From: Rhodomicrobium lacus | Lineage (GTDB): Bacteria; Pseudomonadota; Alphaproteobacteria; Rhizobiales; Rhodomicrobiaceae | Assembly (NCBI RefSeq): GCF_003992725.1 | Contig: NZ_RZNF01000012.1 | Coordinates: 1,426,501 to 1,490,500, forward strand | DNA: 64,000 bases | Reading direction: 5' to 3' | Shown: positions 37,950 through 46,287 of the stretch, piece after piece | Layout of the letters: every line of letters starts with the position of its first letter | How positions within the stretch are numbered: position 1 is the first letter of the stretch | Translations under genes and position numbers: made by a program | The notes under the pieces: generated by a model | Told to the model about the DNA's origin: nothing | Database searches by the model: none | The model's input: only the letters and a program-made list of their open reading frames with translations

Positions 37950-39500
37950 TCAGTTGTTTCGAGAAACCGCGTTGGCAAGCGGTGTGCTGAGCATGGAGGT
38001 CGCGCCGTCCACGGTCGTAGCCGTCGCCGTGAAGTTCGCCGCGTTGGCGGCTTTTGCGGCATCGGCGACATAGGTGAAGGAACCCTTCCCCGAAGCGTCC
38101 AGCGGCACATTCGCAAAGCCGAGGTAGATTTCGGCTTCCTTCGAGGAGGCGTCGGTATTGGCGAAGAATTCGATCCGATAAAGGGTCTTTGGCTGACCTT
38201 CGACCTCGCCCTTGATTTCGACGCCGCTGGCGGCTGGGTTCGCGGCGACGAGCTTCGGCGCGGACTGGTTATGGTTCGGCATCGGCTCGCAGTCGGGAGC
38301 GGTCACGCCCGGCGCGCAGATCTTCTCCATCTTGCTGGTGTCGCCATCGATACCGCCGCCCCGGTTCCCGACGAAGACGTCGTGCTCAAGGCCCGGAACG
38401 CCGAACACGATGGCGCCCTTGTGCTCCGGGAGACAAGCGCCGCCCGCGAAGCAGCGCTCGATGTCCTTGCCGTTGTCGAACATCGAGTTGGCCGTGATGC
38501 GGTTCACGGCAGGGCCGGTGATACGGTTGCGGCCGGGGGTTCCGTTCGGGCCAGGAGCAGCCTGGGGACGGACCGAAACGGCAACGCGGTTCCCCGTCAT
38601 GATGTTGCCATCGACGATGTTGCCCGTACCGGAGAGCGTCACGGCGGAGGAGAGCTTCGTGAAGGTGTTCGCCGCGATGTAATTGCGGTTCCCCCAGTTC
38701 AGCTGCACACCGTCCGACTGGTTTTCGAAGTGGTTGCGCACGATGCTGTTATCGTTGCCCCACAGGATTTCGAGTCCCTGGGAGGGCTCTTCGATCGTGC
38801 CGTCATTGGTGATGAAGTTGTCGGCGAGGAGGTTGAACGCCGCGCCGCGCGTCAGTTCCATCGCATCGCCGTTGTTGAAGAAATAATTGCGAAGGATCTT
38901 GTTGTTGTTCGTGGTGGTGGATGTCGAGGCGCCCTTTCCGTCATCGCCTGTAATCATGATGCCTGCGCCGCCATGATTGCCGACGATGCGGCTGTCGCGG
39001 ATCACATTGCGGCTCGCGCGGTTGATAAGCACGCCGATACAGAAATTACGGATTTCTATGCCGGCGATCTCGACGTCCTGCGTATCCTGAAGGACGATCC
39101 CCGGTTTCGTCGTCGTGCGCACGTTGGTGCCAAACTGGCCCGGCACTGCGCCTGGGCAATCCTTCGCGCTCGGGCCGACATAGCCTGAGCCGTCGATCGC
39201 AACGAAACTTCCGTTTTCGTCATGGAGCGGGAAGCTGATTTTCACCGGCCCCTTGATGGGCGGGAGTTCGGACTTCACGACGATAGCGTAGGGCGCGGGG
39301 CCGACGGCATCTATATCGATTTGATAATGGCCGGGGTTCTTGTTGTTTTCCTCAAGAGCCCAACGGAGCGTTCCCGTGCCCCCATCGTCGCCGTAACGAG
39401 TGACTTTCAGGACTTCGACCGCCGGATCGGCCTGAACTTGCTGGCCCAACAGTGCCAGCGGCAGAACGAAAATCGCGGAGGCGCGTTTCAGTTTGCCCAT
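37950..39500 (-). CDS. exported right-handed beta-helix protein, probable QuiC-like 3-dehydroshikimate dehydratase
   Basis: The 516-residue protein has a signal peptide (residues 1-24, cleavage near VQA) and a long parallel beta-helix. It starts with TRYGDDGGTGTLRWALEENN, typical of pectin-lyase-like folds, and continues with many N-x-I/V rungs (NVIRDSRIVGNHGG, NKILRNYFFNNG, NSIVRNHFENQSDGV, NRITANSMFDNG). Two Cys pairs (RCFAGGACLPE, KICAPGVTAPDCE) could be disulfides. Neighbours suggest it is the quiC counterpart converting dehydroshikimate to protocatechuate in the periplasm. I recall QuiC as a periplasmic protein of similar size, but I cannot verify homology. GGAGGAG precedes the ATG at 39500. 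A NosD- or lyase-like role is the alternative. Confidence 0.72.
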   Translation of the reverse strand: MGKLKRASAIFVLPLALLGQQVQADPAVEVLKVTRYGDDGGTGTLRWALEENNKNPGHYQIDIDAVGPAPYAIVVKSELPPIKGPVKISFPLHDENGSFVAIDGSGYVGPSAKDCPGAVPGQFGTNVRTTTKPGIVLQDTQDVEIAGIEIRNFCIGVLINRASRNVIRDSRIVGNHGGAGIMITGDDGKGASTSTTTNNNKILRNYFFNNGDAMELTRGAAFNLLADNFITNDGTIEEPSQGLEILWGNDNSIVRNHFENQSDGVQLNWGNRNYIAANTFTKLSSAVTLSGTGNIVDGNIMTGNRVAVSVRPQAAPGPNGTPGRNRITGPAVNRITANSMFDNGKDIERCFAGGACLPEHKGAIVFGVPGLEHDVFVGNRGGGIDGDTSKMEKICAPGVTAPDCEPMPNHNQSAPKLVAANPAASGVEIKGEVEGQPKTLYRIEFFANTDASSKEAEIYLGFANVPLDASGKGSFTYVADAAKAANAANFTATATTVDGATSMLSTPLANAVSRNN

Positions 39501-39963
39501 TTTCTCCTCCAAGTGAACCGCCCGACGAGATTTTTCCTCGGGACCGATTATCGTCACCCATCGGGTGACGGCGTCGCGATCCTTCGGTTTCATCGGGCTT
39601 CACCGATCTGAGGGCTAACAACCGTCAGACGAGGAGAAGCTTTTCAGTAAAATACGGGGAGGCCTCATGCAATTCTGACAACATTCAGACCATTTATCCA
39701 AATTTAAGCCAAGTGATCTTTGGCCTCATTGGATCTAAGTGGTTCTCATGCGCCGGCGGGATTTGCTCTCAACCTGACCGTTCTCCGGATCGTTACGATG
39801 GGAGCACCGTAGGAGCGGCGGAACGGAATTTAAAATACCATTGCGATATTTCACATATATCGGACCGATAGCGTCAACGGAGCCGTCGGGGGGCATGGCG
39901 CGCGGTCGCAATGCGAGTCTTGAGACCGGCGTTTGAGACCGTCATTTGGGCAAAGAACGGAGT
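39501..39963 (-). promoter_or_regulatory. 463-bp promoter region of the qui-like operon
   Basis: This gap lies between the 3' end of the LysR gene and the beta-helix gene. It holds the 30-bp conserved element at 39833-39862, about 330 bp before the start codon, implying a long leader or a promoter some distance from the gene. The part 39640-39730 is AT-rich and is the likeliest promoter zone. No gene is supported. Confidence 0.5.
39833..39862 (-). promoter_or_regulatory. conserved LysR-type operator, copy 1
   Basis: On the plus strand this reads AAATACCATTGCGATATTT followed by five bases and ATATCG. The second copy (40928-40957, opposite strand) matches all 19 plus 6 of these positions. Each contains the dyad CGATAT-N7-ATATCG and an ATA-N9-TAT (T-N11-A) core typical of LysR-type regulator boxes. 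Relative to the downstream catabolic operon, both copies have the same orientation. Confidence 0.75.
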
Positions 39964-40920
39964 TCAGGCGCGTTTTCGGGCACGCGGGAGAGAGAGCTTT
40001 TCCCGGGACTCGCCGTCCTCGGCCTCTTCCTCGGATGCCGCCACTATCCGGGCGATCACCGATGCTGCCACGGCGTTGAGTTGCATCCCCTTTGGTCGGA
40101 CGATTGCCGGGTGGAAGCCCATTGCGGGCTCGTCCAGGGAAAATATGCAGGCCTGATCCGGGCGATAATCTCGCGTCTCGGACTCCGGCAGGATCGCAAT
40201 CGACCCCGTCTCCGCGCGCCACAAATCCTTGATGATACGCACATCGGGGCAATCCATGGCGACGTGCGCGGACATGCCATGCGCGTGGAACCAGCGGATG
40301 AACCTTTCGTAGCTTCCGCCTCCCGAGGGGCGACGCAGGAGCATCAGGGGAAAGGGCGCGATATCCTCCATGCGCAGCGTCTCTCCCCAAGACGGGCGTA
40401 CGAGGGACTTCGGGACTATCACCGAAACACGTGATGGCGGCAGGAGATCGACGATCAACCCGGCTTCTGGCGGCGGCGCCTGCATAATGGCGAAATCGAT
40501 GCATCTCTGGCCGAGCATCGATTCGAGCCAGTCGCTGTCGCCAAGCACCACCCTGAGCTTCACGTTCGGGAAGTGGCCGCAAATCTCCCGCAGCGGCTCC
40601 ATGAGATATGACGCACATGTCGAAGAAACGCCGATCACGACCCAGACCGGGGAGCATTGGCTTGCCTTCATCTCCTCGGAAAGTGCGTCGACCTCCGAGA
40701 GGATGAGCTTCGCGCGCTCATAGAGAAGACGTCCCTCCTCCGTCACACGGCACCAGCGGGTGCCGCGTTCGATGAGCTTCACTCCGAATTCCTCTTCCAG
40801 TTCCTTCAAACGCAGGCTGAGCGGCGGCTGCGCCATGTTCAGCGCGGCCGCTGCCTTGCTGATCTGCCCATGGTCTACGATGGCACAAAAGTACCGTAAT
40901 CGTTTCAAATCCACGCTCAT
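39964..40920 (-). CDS. LysR-type transcriptional regulator of the aromatic cluster
   Basis: A 318-residue LTTR. The N-terminal winged helix-turn-helix (residues 1-60; LKRLRYFCAIVDHGQISKAA then LNMAQPPLSLRLKELEEEFG) is followed by the linker helix (EGRLLYERAKLIL) and a periplasmic-binding-like effector domain (VVIGVSSTCASYLMEPLREI onward). It lies between the two arms of the cluster, divergent from the UbiD gene and in tandem with the qui-like operon. Its start is seven bases from operator copy 2, which suggests autorepression, and copy 1 lies just past its 3' end. The effector might be protocatechuate, dehydroshikimate or quinate; this is inference. Confidence 0.93.
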   Translation of the reverse strand: MSVDLKRLRYFCAIVDHGQISKAAAALNMAQPPLSLRLKELEEEFGVKLIERGTRWCRVTEEGRLLYERAKLILSEVDALSEEMKASQCSPVWVVIGVSSTCASYLMEPLREICGHFPNVKLRVVLGDSDWLESMLGQRCIDFAIMQAPPPEAGLIVDLLPPSRVSVIVPKSLVRPSWGETLRMEDIAPFPLMLLRRPSGGGSYERFIRWFHAHGMSAHVAMDCPDVRIIKDLWRAETGSIAILPESETRDYRPDQACIFSLDEPAMGFHPAIVRPKGMQLNAVAASVIARIVAASEEEAEDGESREKLSLPRARKRA

Positions 40921-40927
40921 ACCCCCT

Positions 40928-40957
40928 CGATATGCCGAAAATATCGCAATGGTATTT
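40928..40957 (+). promoter_or_regulatory. conserved LysR-type operator, copy 2
   Basis: CGATAT, five bases, then AAATATCGCAATGGTATTT; 25 of 30 positions equal copy 1 when read in the direction of the respective catabolic operon. It sits between the divergent LysR gene (start 40920) and the UbiD-family gene (start 41141), the classical place for an LTTR operator. The remaining bases to 41140 hold no gene. Confidence 0.78.
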
Positions 40958-41140
40958 CCCTTTCTTGTGCCGCTAAGCCTATGGATAGGACCAAGGCATG
41001 AAGGAGAAAATGAGGCATGACGGCGCAGACGAATTAGAAAACAACGACAGAATAGTCAAATGAATCCCAAATTATCTTGGTTGTTCCGGCTACGTCCTGC
41101 GAGGCGTCAAGGATCAACATTGCCTAGCAGGGAGAATAAT

Positions 41141-42643
41141 ATGTTCTCTGACGGAACAATAGAAGCTGATGATGTAATCGACTTGCGGTCGGCTCTCGCT
41201 TTACTGGAGCAGAATCCGGGGCAATTGGTTACCACGGACGTACCGGTCGACCCGCTCGCCGAATTGTCGGGCGTCTATCGTTATGTTGGCGCTTCGGGTA
41301 CGGTCAAGCGCCCCACCCGGGTCGGTCCGGCGATGATCTTCAACAAGATCAAGGGCTACGAAGGATCTCGCGTCCTTATCGGCCTTCTTGCCAGCCGCAA
41401 GCGTGTTGCACTCATGCTCGGATGTACACCTGAACGTCTGGGCTTTCTTTTGAACGACGCAGTCCAGCACGCGATACCGCCGGTCGTCGTCGGCCGTGAA
41501 AAGGCGGTTTGCCAGGAAGTCGTTCATCTGGCTTCAAATCCAGACTTCGATATCCGCAAATTGCTTCCTGCGCCGACGAATACCGAGGAGGACGCGGGGC
41601 CCTATTTCACGATGGGCATGGTCTACGCGTCGGACCCCGAGACCGGCGAGTCGGACGTCACCATCCACCGCATCTGCGTACAGGGCCGCGACGAACTCTC
41701 GATCTATTTCGTTCCCGGACGGCACATCGACGCGTTCCGCATGAAGGCGGAGGCGGCGGGCAAGCCGCTGCCCATTACGATCAGCATCGGCGTCGACCCG
41801 GCCATCGAAATCGGCGCCTGCTTCGAGCCGCCCACAACGCCGCTCGGCTTCGACGAACTTTCCATCGCCGGCGCGCTGCGTAAACGGCCTGTCGAACTCG
41901 TGGATTGCCTCACGGTTCCTGCGCGCGGCATCGCGAACGCCGAAATCGTGATCGAAGGCGAAATCCTTCCGAACGTCCGGGTTCGCGAAGACCAGAACAC
42001 CAACACCGGCAAGGCCATGCCGGAATTTCCCGGCTACACCGGCGATTCCAAGGCAGCTCTCCCGGTGATCAAGGTGAAGGCCGTAACGCACCGCCGCAAC
42101 CCGATCATGCAGACCGTGATCGGCCCTTCGGAAGAGCATGTGAGCATGGCGGGCATCCCGACCGAGGCGAGCATCCTGTCGATGGTGGAACGCGCCATGC
42201 CGGGCAAGCTGCTGAACGTTTACGCCCACACCTCGGGCGGCGGCAAATATCTCGCCATCCTGCAATTCAAGAAATCGGCTCCGGCCGACGAAGGCAGGCA
42301 ACGGCAGGCGGCATTGCTGGCGTTCTCGGCGTTCTCGGAACTCAAGCATGTCATCATCGTCGATGAGGATGTCGACCTCTTCGATACAAACGATGTGCTC
42401 TGGGCCATGACGACACGCTATCAGGGCGACGTCAGCACGGTCTTCATACCGAATGTTCGCTGCCATCCGCTCGATCCGTCGGCCACGCCGGAATTCAGCC
42501 CCTCGATCACCCAGGCGGGCAATTCCTGCAAGGTCATCTTTGACTGCACGGTGCCGTTCCATCTGAAGGACCACTTCCACCGCAGCAAGTTCAAGGAAGT
42601 CGACGTGAAGCGTTTCCTGCCGGATTTCGATCCGGCCTCGTAA
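41141..42643 (+). CDS. UbiD-family prenylated-FMN-dependent decarboxylase
   Basis: The 500-residue protein has the UbiD fold signatures: [20 protein letters not shown] (Arg177), [37 protein letters not shown] and the catalytic acid pair in [16 protein letters not shown] (about Glu268 and Glu272). These enzymes use prenyl-FMN for reversible (de)carboxylation of aromatic or unsaturated acids. The adjacent UbiX-type gene should supply the cofactor. Clustering with qui-like genes makes protocatechuate or another hydroxybenzoate the best substrate guess. GGGAGA lies seven bases before ATG 41141; an ATG at 41060 has no such site. A housekeeping ubiquinone UbiD role is less likely given the regulator and the neighbours. 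Confidence 0.88.
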   Translation: MFSDGTIEADDVIDLRSALALLEQNPGQLVTTDVPVDPLAELSGVYRYVGASGTVKRPTRVGPAMIFNKIKGYEGSRVLIGLLASRKRVALMLGCTPERLGFLLNDAVQHAIPPVVVGREKAVCQEVVHLASNPDFDIRKLLPAPTNTEEDAGPYFTMGMVYASDPETGESDVTIHRICVQGRDELSIYFVPGRHIDAFRMKAEAAGKPLPITISIGVDPAIEIGACFEPPTTPLGFDELSIAGALRKRPVELVDCLTVPARGIANAEIVIEGEILPNVRVREDQNTNTGKAMPEFPGYTGDSKAALPVIKVKAVTHRRNPIMQTVIGPSEEHVSMAGIPTEASILSMVERAMPGKLLNVYAHTSGGGKYLAILQFKKSAPADEGRQRQAALLAFSAFSELKHVIIVDEDVDLFDTNDVLWAMTTRYQGDVSTVFIPNVRCHPLDPSATPEFSPSITQAGNSCKVIFDCTVPFHLKDHFHRSKFKEVDVKRFLPDFDPAS

Positions 42644-42683
42644 GGAGCGAAATACCCCTCTTCCTGGCGGGAGAACGGGGGCG

Positions 42684-42740
42684 AGGATCGGTTCCGCATC
42701 TCCTCCATCGTTGGAGGAGGGGAACGCGAGAACCGATCCT
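42684..42740 (+). promoter_or_regulatory. intercistronic nested hairpin between ubiD-like and ubiX-like genes
   Basis: An outer 11-bp stem AGGATCGGTTC (42684-42694) / GAACCGATCCT (42730-42740) encloses a second perfect stem CTCCTCCA (42700-42707) / TGGAGGAG (42712-42719) with a 4-nt loop. It ends 24 bp before the UbiX-type start codon, leaving the AAGGAG site free. It probably sets relative mRNA stability or expression. Confidence 0.65.
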
Positions 42741-42764
42741 TATTCCTTCGTCAAGGAGCAACAC

Positions 42765-43391
42765 ATGGAAAAGCGACGCCTGATCGTCGGAATCAGCGGT
42801 GCGACCGGATTTCAGTTTGGAATAAGGGCGCTCGAATTACTCAGGGAGCTTGGTGTCGAAACCCACCTCGTGATGTCCAAGGGCGCCGAAATGACCCGGC
42901 ATTACGAGACGGATCTCAAGAGCGAAGACGTCCATGCGCTGGCGGATGTCGTACATCCCATCGGCAATCTCGGCGCAACGATCTCCAGCGGTTCGTTTCG
43001 AACGATGGGAATGCTCGTCGCTCCCTGTTCCATGCGCACCTTGGGCGCTATCGCTGCCGGCATCAGCGACAATCTGCTGACGAGAGCTGCCGACGTCGTT
43101 CTCAAGGAACGCCGCAGGCTCGTGCTGATGACACGCGAGTCGCCGCTGCATCTCGGTCACCTGCGCAACATGGTCGCCGTGACGGAAATCGGGGCGGTCG
43201 TCTTCCCGCCTGTCCCGGCCTTCTACATCAAACCCCGGTCAATCGACGACCTGTTTTCGCACACCGTCGGCAGGGCTCTCGACATGTTCGATCTGGATGT
43301 GAAGTCGCTCAGGCGATGGTCGCCTGACAAGCCCGCGAGAGCCGATATCGAACACACAATCCCAGCGATGGGAGCACGGAGAGCATCATGA
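42765..43391 (+). CDS. ubiX: UbiX-family flavin prenyltransferase
   Basis: A 208-residue UbiX/Pad1-type protein. It has the FMN-binding N-terminus [20 protein letters not shown], the [20 protein letters not shown] active-site segment, the [20 protein letters not shown] stretch and [13 protein letters not shown]. It makes prenyl-FMN from FMN and dimethylallyl (pyro)phosphate for the neighbouring UbiD-type decarboxylase. AAGGAG precedes ATG 42765. The stop overlaps the next gene's ATG by four bases. It is probably dedicated to this cluster; a second copy for ubiquinone synthesis may exist elsewhere. The usual small third subunit gene (type D) of hydroxyarylic acid decarboxylases is not present. 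Confidence 0.93.
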   Translation: MEKRRLIVGISGATGFQFGIRALELLRELGVETHLVMSKGAEMTRHYETDLKSEDVHALADVVHPIGNLGATISSGSFRTMGMLVAPCSMRTLGAIAAGISDNLLTRAADVVLKERRRLVLMTRESPLHLGHLRNMVAVTEIGAVVFPPVPAFYIKPRSIDDLFSHTVGRALDMFDLDVKSLRRWSPDKPARADIEHTIPAMGARRAS

Positions 43392-44116
43392 TTGGACCAA
43401 TCGTCAACGGCGCGGCCGTTGTTATCGGAAGCATCAGCGGCGGCGCACTGGGAGAACGCGTTCCAGCCCGGGTGAGAAACGCGCTGCCGATGACCTTCGG
43501 CGTCGCTTCCATGGCGCTCGGCATAGCGCTCATCGTCAAGATCAAGTTTATCCCGGCCGTTATTCTGGCGCTGCTGCTTGGATCGCTGATCGGCGAGCTG
43601 ATTTCGCTCGAAGCTGGCATCCAGAAGTTTGCGGCGAAGGCGCGCCGCCTGATCGACGCGATTACCCCCGCCCGCAGCAACGGGGTTTCCCACGAAGAGT
43701 TTCTCGACAAGTTCGTTGCGCTCACCGTGCTGTTCTGCGCGTCGGGCACCGGCATTTTCGGCTCGATGAACGAGGGCATGACGAACGATCCCTCCCTTCT
43801 TATCGCCAAGTCGGTGCTCGATCTGTTCACCTCGGCGATTTTCGCCACCGCGCTCGGCTTCTCGGTCGCCGTGATCGCCATTCCTCAATTCGCCATTCAG
43901 GCCGGACTTCTCCTCGGCGCCGAGCAGATCCTGCCGCTGACCACGCCGGAGATGATCGCCGACTTCTCAGCCTGCGGCGGCGCGATCATGTTCGCAACCG
44001 GCTTCCGTATCTGCGGGATTAAGCCCTTCCCTATCGCGAACATGCTTCCGGGGCTTCTTTTCATCATGCCGATTTCGGCGATGTGGGCGCGCTATGTCAT
44101 TGGTATCGGGGGGTGA
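43388..44116 (+). CDS. DUF554 integral membrane protein
   Basis: This 242-residue hydrophobic protein has the DUF554 (YdfK-like) pattern. [21 protein letters not shown] is the first segment, followed by [23 protein letters not shown], the conserved [18 protein letters not shown], and a terminal [11 protein letters not shown] segment, with about seven predicted membrane spans in all. The family has no firmly established function. Its start overlaps the UbiX-type stop (ATGA), so it is translationally coupled to the decarboxylase operon. That makes a role in transport of the aromatic acid or its product a reasonable guess, but only that. Confidence 0.87.
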   Translation: MIGPIVNGAAVVIGSISGGALGERVPARVRNALPMTFGVASMALGIALIVKIKFIPAVILALLLGSLIGELISLEAGIQKFAAKARRLIDAITPARSNGVSHEEFLDKFVALTVLFCASGTGIFGSMNEGMTNDPSLLIAKSVLDLFTSAIFATALGFSVAVIAIPQFAIQAGLLLGAEQILPLTTPEMIADFSACGGAIMFATGFRICGIKPFPIANMLPGLLFIMPISAMWARYVIGIGG

Positions 44117-44153
44117 GCAAGGCGGATCTCCGAAGCACAAGCGGCGCAGAGAA

Positions 44154-44585
44154 ATGACCGACCTGCAGAGAATCATTTCGTTCATCTCAAGGAATCACGT
44201 CCTGACGGTTTGCAGTGCAAACGATGGGACACCCTGGGCCGCCAGTTGCTTTTACGCCTTCGACTTCAATCGGATACGGTTCCTGATCCTCACAAGCCTC
44301 GAAACGCGCCACGGTGCCGAAATGGTCCGAAACGCGAAGGTGGCGGGAACCGTATCAGCACAGCAGTCCGCCGTCGCGATGATACGAGGACTGCAATTTG
44401 CCGGAACCAGCCGACAGCTTGAGGGAGATGACGCGGAGCAAGGAAGGGCGATTTATTATCGAAAATTTTCGTTCGCCCGCCTTCGCCCCGCGCCGATCTG
44501 GACCATCGATCCCGAAATTCTCAAGCTCACCGACAACAGGCTTGGCTTCGGTACCAAGATCATCTGGACGAGGCCGGAAGATTGA
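44154..44585 (+). CDS. YhbP-like (UPF0306) split-barrel flavin-binding family protein
   Basis: The 143-residue protein strongly resembles E. coli YhbP. The LQRIISFISRNHVLTVCSANDG start, SCFYAFDFNRIRFLILTSLETRH, AGTVSAQQSAVAMIRGLQFAGT and the ending LTDNRLGFGTKIIWTRPED follow its order. The fold is the pyridoxamine-phosphate-oxidase-like split barrel, which binds flavin in relatives. No reaction is known for YhbP. ATG 44154 follows GCAGAGAA and gives the family length; a frame to 44094 overlaps DUF554. Its presence in a prenyl-FMN decarboxylase operon suggests a flavin-related accessory role. Confidence 0.85.
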   Translation: MTDLQRIISFISRNHVLTVCSANDGTPWAASCFYAFDFNRIRFLILTSLETRHGAEMVRNAKVAGTVSAQQSAVAMIRGLQFAGTSRQLEGDDAEQGRAIYYRKFSFARLRPAPIWTIDPEILKLTDNRLGFGTKIIWTRPED

Positions 44586-44680
44586 ACGCTTTCCCGCTCT
44601 CGGCGGACATCCTGATCCGGCGAGTACGTCAGGTTTGGATCGGGATCGACCCGCGCCGCGCGTTTTCTATCGAGGACATC

Positions 44681-45508
44681 ATGACCAAAAAAGCCATCGC
44701 GTGCGTAGCGTTTGCCTTTGCCTCGGCCACTTCAGCCGTTCATGCCGGCACCCCTTCCGAACTTCAGCCGGGCCTCACGACCGGCATCGCTCTCGGCGCG
44801 GCTGGCCAACTTCCGCCTGGTGTCTATGATGTCGTGATCGGCAATTACGGGTCGAGAAATTCTTCCCCCGGAAATATTGACGATCTCGGTGCGGTCGTTC
44901 CCTCATGGCTGATCTGGTCGACGCCCTGGACGATCGCGGGAGGCCGCCTTCTTTTCGATACGGCGACGCCTTATGTCGATCTCGCCGTGAAGGACGGCCC
45001 CTCCATGAGCGGCTTCGCCAACACGATCTTCGACGCCCAGCTGAAATGGGATCTCGGCGGCGGTTTTTACGGCGGCTTTCAGGCGGGCGTGTACCTGCCG
45101 TCGCGAACAGCGGTCGGGCGCGATCTGACGTCCTTCCAAGGGATCGCGGCGCTCAGCTATTTGAAGGACGGCTGGAATCTCTCGACATCGGTGATTTACG
45201 GTACCGGCGGAACGGCGGGCGGCGTTGACTATTCGGACTGGCTCAATATCGATCTCACCGCCACCCGGAAATTCGGTCCGTGGGAACTCGGCGCCGTTGC
45301 GTTCTATTCGACCGATCTCGGAGCACGCGACGGCCTCAGCCAGTTGGCGTTAGGGCCACTCGTCGGCTATGACTTCGGCTCAGCCATCGTCCAGCTGAAA
45401 CTCACCCGCGATGTGTATGAACGAGGCTACGAAGGGCACGACACGCGCGCGGCCGTCAATATCTCCTTTCCTATCTGGGTTGGCGATCGGTGTTGCGAGA
45501 AGCGGTGA
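44681..45508 (+). CDS. phenol-MetA-type outer-membrane protein
   Basis: A 275-residue protein with a signal peptide (residues 1-22, cleavage after VHA). Next comes the pattern of the MetA-pathway phenol-degradation outer-membrane family: GVYDVVIGNYGSRN, repeated amphipathic strands, WDLGGGFYGGFQAGVYLPS, a strand-turn-strand core and a last strand FPIWVGDRCC rather than a terminal Phe. Relatives are found in phenol, alkane and aromatic degradation clusters and are thought to help hydrophobic compounds across the outer membrane. It ends the rightward operon, which supports an aromatic uptake or efflux role. The start at 44681 has GAGGA upstream. Confidence 0.8.
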   Translation: MTKKAIACVAFAFASATSAVHAGTPSELQPGLTTGIALGAAGQLPPGVYDVVIGNYGSRNSSPGNIDDLGAVVPSWLIWSTPWTIAGGRLLFDTATPYVDLAVKDGPSMSGFANTIFDAQLKWDLGGGFYGGFQAGVYLPSRTAVGRDLTSFQGIAALSYLKDGWNLSTSVIYGTGGTAGGVDYSDWLNIDLTATRKFGPWELGAVAFYSTDLGARDGLSQLALGPLVGYDFGSAIVQLKLTRDVYERGYEGHDTRAAVNISFPIWVGDRCCEKR

Positions 45509-45938
45509 CGGCATTTTCCGGTCGCCACATCGTGCTCATATCGACGTCAACCCAGTAAGGCGCCGCGCAAGCTGGATCAAGATCGAACCGACACCACCGG
45601 CACCGCCCACGACAAGCAATGAAGGCCTTCCCGATCAGCAAGCAAAAGGTTTGGGATATTTCCGGATAACAATGCAAGTCAAAGGACAGATTTTTTCAGG
45701 TTGAAAATGCTAACGCTTTGATATCAATAACGTTTGTTGCGCCGGGCAGAATGTAACTGCGAACACCTCGTGATTGAAGTCGCGCACCGCGTCCGGCCGA
45801 CCACGAGCCGTCCATACTCGACACAAGTTGAAATTGCCCTCCTTGGAATTTTGGCACTCTCGACACTTGAGTGCTAATAGCATATGAGTGTTGCCATCGT
45901 CGCCCTGCGTCTCGGGCACCATTTCAGGAGATTCAGGT
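45509..45938 (+). other. 430-bp intergenic region holding the CIRCE element
   Basis: No gene is supported between the outer-membrane protein gene and the 92-residue gene. The first half is of ordinary composition. The second half includes an AT-rich stretch (45690-45750), TTGAAA at 45828 as a possible -35 element, the CIRCE operator at 45851-45877 and GGAG at 45927. Confidence 0.5.
45851..45877. promoter_or_regulatory. CIRCE operator (HrcA-binding)
   Basis: TTGGCACTC-N9-GAGTGCTAA matches the CIRCE consensus TTAGCACTC-N9-GAGTGCTAA at 17 of 18 positions with the exact spacer. CIRCE is the operator of the heat-shock repressor HrcA, normally in front of groESL or dnaK. Here it lies 62 bp before a small unknown gene. 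Confidence 0.85.
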
Positions 45939-46217
45939 ATGAAATTAAAGTTGCGAAGCTCAGATATTCAGCACCGCCATGACATTACGTTGCCCGGAGC
46001 CTGGACTGGCGAGACGATTGACGTCGCGTTGGAAGGCGGTCTTCGGGGCAACCTCGAAACGATCATGCAGACCGATGCAAATACATGGCATTTACGTTGG
46101 TTGTGCGAGGAATCATCGTTGAACGGACGAACTTTCGAACTCGCACGGATGATTTCGACCATCCATGGGCCACACCAACAACCCGACTGGAATTGTCGGT
46201 TGCTGCTCGCTGATTAA
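45939..46217 (+). CDS. hypothetical 92-residue protein under CIRCE control
   Basis: The predicted cytoplasmic protein has no signal peptide or membrane segment and no family I recognise. It is beta-rich in the first half (MKLKLRSSDIQHRHDITLPG, TIDVALEGGLRGNL), with two Trp in TWHLRWLCEES and a Cys/Trp-containing end (PDWNCRLLL). GGAG lies eight bases before ATG 45939. The CIRCE element 62 bp upstream predicts induction by heat or unfolded protein through HrcA. The ending LLLAD followed by TAA and the composition look like a genuine gene, but small size keeps confidence moderate. Confidence 0.6.
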   Translation: MKLKLRSSDIQHRHDITLPGAWTGETIDVALEGGLRGNLETIMQTDANTWHLRWLCEESSLNGRTFELARMISTIHGPHQQPDWNCRLLLAD

Positions 46218-46287
46218 GCCTTCTATGCAGATAACCGCATGCCGTCATGTTTGATAGCGCACCATAGGCAGCGAAGACGAAAACGTT

